Shown here one piece after another: positions 6,649-7,176 of a stretch of 7,176 nt of DNA. Under the pieces are notes generated by a model that did not search any database, was not told where the DNA came from, and saw only the letters and a program-made list of their open reading frames with translations. The first letter of the stretch is position 1; every line of letters begins with the position of its first letter. The translations under genes and the position numbers were made by a program. This DNA comes from CAYTLQ01 sp964438715 (GTDB lineage: Bacteria; Bacteroidota; Ignavibacteria; Ignavibacteriales; Ignavibacteriaceae), in assembly GCA_964438715.1 (NCBI GenBank), contig CAYTLQ010000343.1, positions 1 through 7,176 of the forward strand. Direction: 5' to 3'.

Positions 6649-7176
6649 TTATTTTCCAATAAAAAATTTATCCTCCCGCCAATTTGCAGGATTGTTGATG
6701 ATGTAATTGGTAATTCTCTGAAATGATTCAGCGTTGCGAATAATGTGGTCGTGAAAACGGGGTTGCCATTCAAAATCAGGGTTTATTTTTCGGGCGGCAA
6801 TGGTAACCGATGATTTAAAACCACGAATAATGGACGCCAAATTTTTGGATTGTGGACCGAATTGGTTTTGGGTTTTGGTTTCGTTGGTAGAGACGCAATG
6901 CATTGCGTCTCTACATTGCGTATCCCGTTGCGTATCCCATTGCGTATCCCATTGCGTATCCCGTTGCGTGTTGTATTCATTTTCCCCGATACCAACGATG
7001 GCGTGAAAATGATTGGGCATCACCACAAATTCGCCCTGGTACAGATTCATGTCCTGCCGCAAATCGAATGTTTTCAACCATTCGTATTCTACCAATTTAC
7101 CTATTTCCGACAATTGCATATTGTCGTTATATATTTCTCCAAAATAATGTATCCGGTTGTGTGTGCAAATGGTAAT
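6649..7176 (-). CDS. REP-associated transposase-like (RAYT, Y1/IS200-related) protein, 5' end beyond the window
   Basis: The frame runs from the right edge to TAA at 6649-6651. The ATG at 7117-7119 is internal: the 19 codons before it (ITICTHNRIHYFGEI...) continue the typical N-terminal strand of the family, so the true start lies outside. Visible hallmarks are FVVMPNHFHAIV with the metal-binding HxH pair (HFH), NLASIIRGFKSSVT, WQPRFHDHIIRN and the closing NYIINNPANW. The family nicks and joins single-stranded DNA at REP-type palindromes through a tyrosine. Here I see no tyrosine in the helix between the HxH strand and WQPRFH where the nucleophile is expected. Between these motifs is a low-complexity insert of DTQW/DTQR tetrapeptides and CRDAMHCVST, encoded by the repeats listed separately. 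It directly precedes hsdM in the same transcription unit. Confidence 0.9.
   Translation of the reverse strand: MTICTHNRIHYFGEIYNDNMQLSEIGKLVEYEWLKTFDLRQDMNLYQGEFVVMPNHFHAIVGIGENEYNTQRDTQWDTQWDTQRDTQCRDAMHCVSTNETKTQNQFGPQSKNLASIIRGFKSSVTIAARKINPDFEWQPRFHDHIIRNAESFQRITNYIINNPANWREDKFFIGK
6887..6914. repeat. perfect 28-bp palindrome inside the transposase-like gene
   Basis: GTAGAGACGCAATG (6887-6900) is followed immediately by its exact reverse complement (6901-6914), with no spacer. The flanking bases do not extend the symmetry. Short palindromes with GAGACG/CGTCTC arms resemble dispersed REP-like repeats that I recall from cyanobacterial and Bacteroidota genomes; that resemblance is from memory. 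On the minus strand it is translated in frame as CRDAMHCVST. Confidence 0.9.
6915..6974. repeat. 12-bp tandem repeat, four full copies plus a partial fifth
   Basis: Units RTTGCGTATCCC (R = A or G) start at 6915, 6927, 6939 and 6951. A fifth, diverged unit (GTTGCGTG...) starts at 6963. The first base of each unit toggles between A and G, switching the encoded residue between Trp and Arg. The array abuts the palindrome, and its ATTGCGT core is the same as that of the palindrome arm. A period of 12 keeps the reading frame, giving repeated DTQW/DTQR on the minus strand. Confidence 0.9.

Noticed and set aside
6887..6974. CRISPR array
   Set aside because: The units are 12 bp and contiguous, with no spacers.
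6783..7175. Plus-strand and alternate minus-strand frames across the transposase repeat array
   Set aside because: They are open only because the 12-bp repeat and palindrome lack stops in several frames. Their products are low-complexity, and the RAYT frame carries all the conserved motifs.

Overview
The window is AT-rich, and every gene I can support reads on the minus strand. It looks like a Bacteroidota/Ignavibacteria-type genome. The evidence is the residue style of the HsdM and REP-associated transposase-like proteins, the signal peptide-bearing Rid protein and the retropepsin-like lipoprotein. Good Shine-Dalgarno sequences (AGGAG) before two genes fit Ignavibacteria-like lineages better than typical Bacteroidia. 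This placement is an inference from sequence style only.

Reading in transcription order (right to left), a transposase of the REP-associated (RAYT, Y1/HUH-like) type enters from the right edge (6649-7176, 5' end cut off). Two bases after its stop begins an intact type I restriction-modification methyltransferase gene, hsdM (5036-6646). The specificity gene (hsdS) that often follows hsdM is absent; after a 280-base gap comes a lipoprotein with a two-lobed retropepsin-like protease domain (3412-4755). Next are a 38-residue single-pass membrane protein with a strong ribosome binding site (3157-3273) and an exported Rid (YjgF/UK114) protein lacking the family's substrate-binding arginine (2564-3070).

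The left third shows decay or sequence error. A CPBP (CAAX-type) membrane protease gene (1640-2401) is interrupted by one in-frame TGA. A large Schlafen AlbA_2 / GHKL-ATPase-type gene (1-1396, running off the left edge) is interrupted by one in-frame TAG. Both reading frames are otherwise open with no frameshift. Between them lies a 124-bp segment bounded by perfect 9-bp inverted ends (TGTACGAAA), with internal direct repeats and a ribosome-binding-site-plus-ATG remnant. It resembles an internally deleted insertion sequence.

The most striking structure is inside the transposase gene: a perfect 28-bp palindrome followed directly by four copies of a 12-bp repeat sharing the palindrome's core. 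All of it is translated in frame, so a REP-like palindrome appears to be embedded in the coding sequence of the enzyme type known to associate with such palindromes. I see no complete new defence system: hsdM, the AlbA_2 gene and the transposase suggest an accessory region, but no hsdR or hsdS is present in the window.
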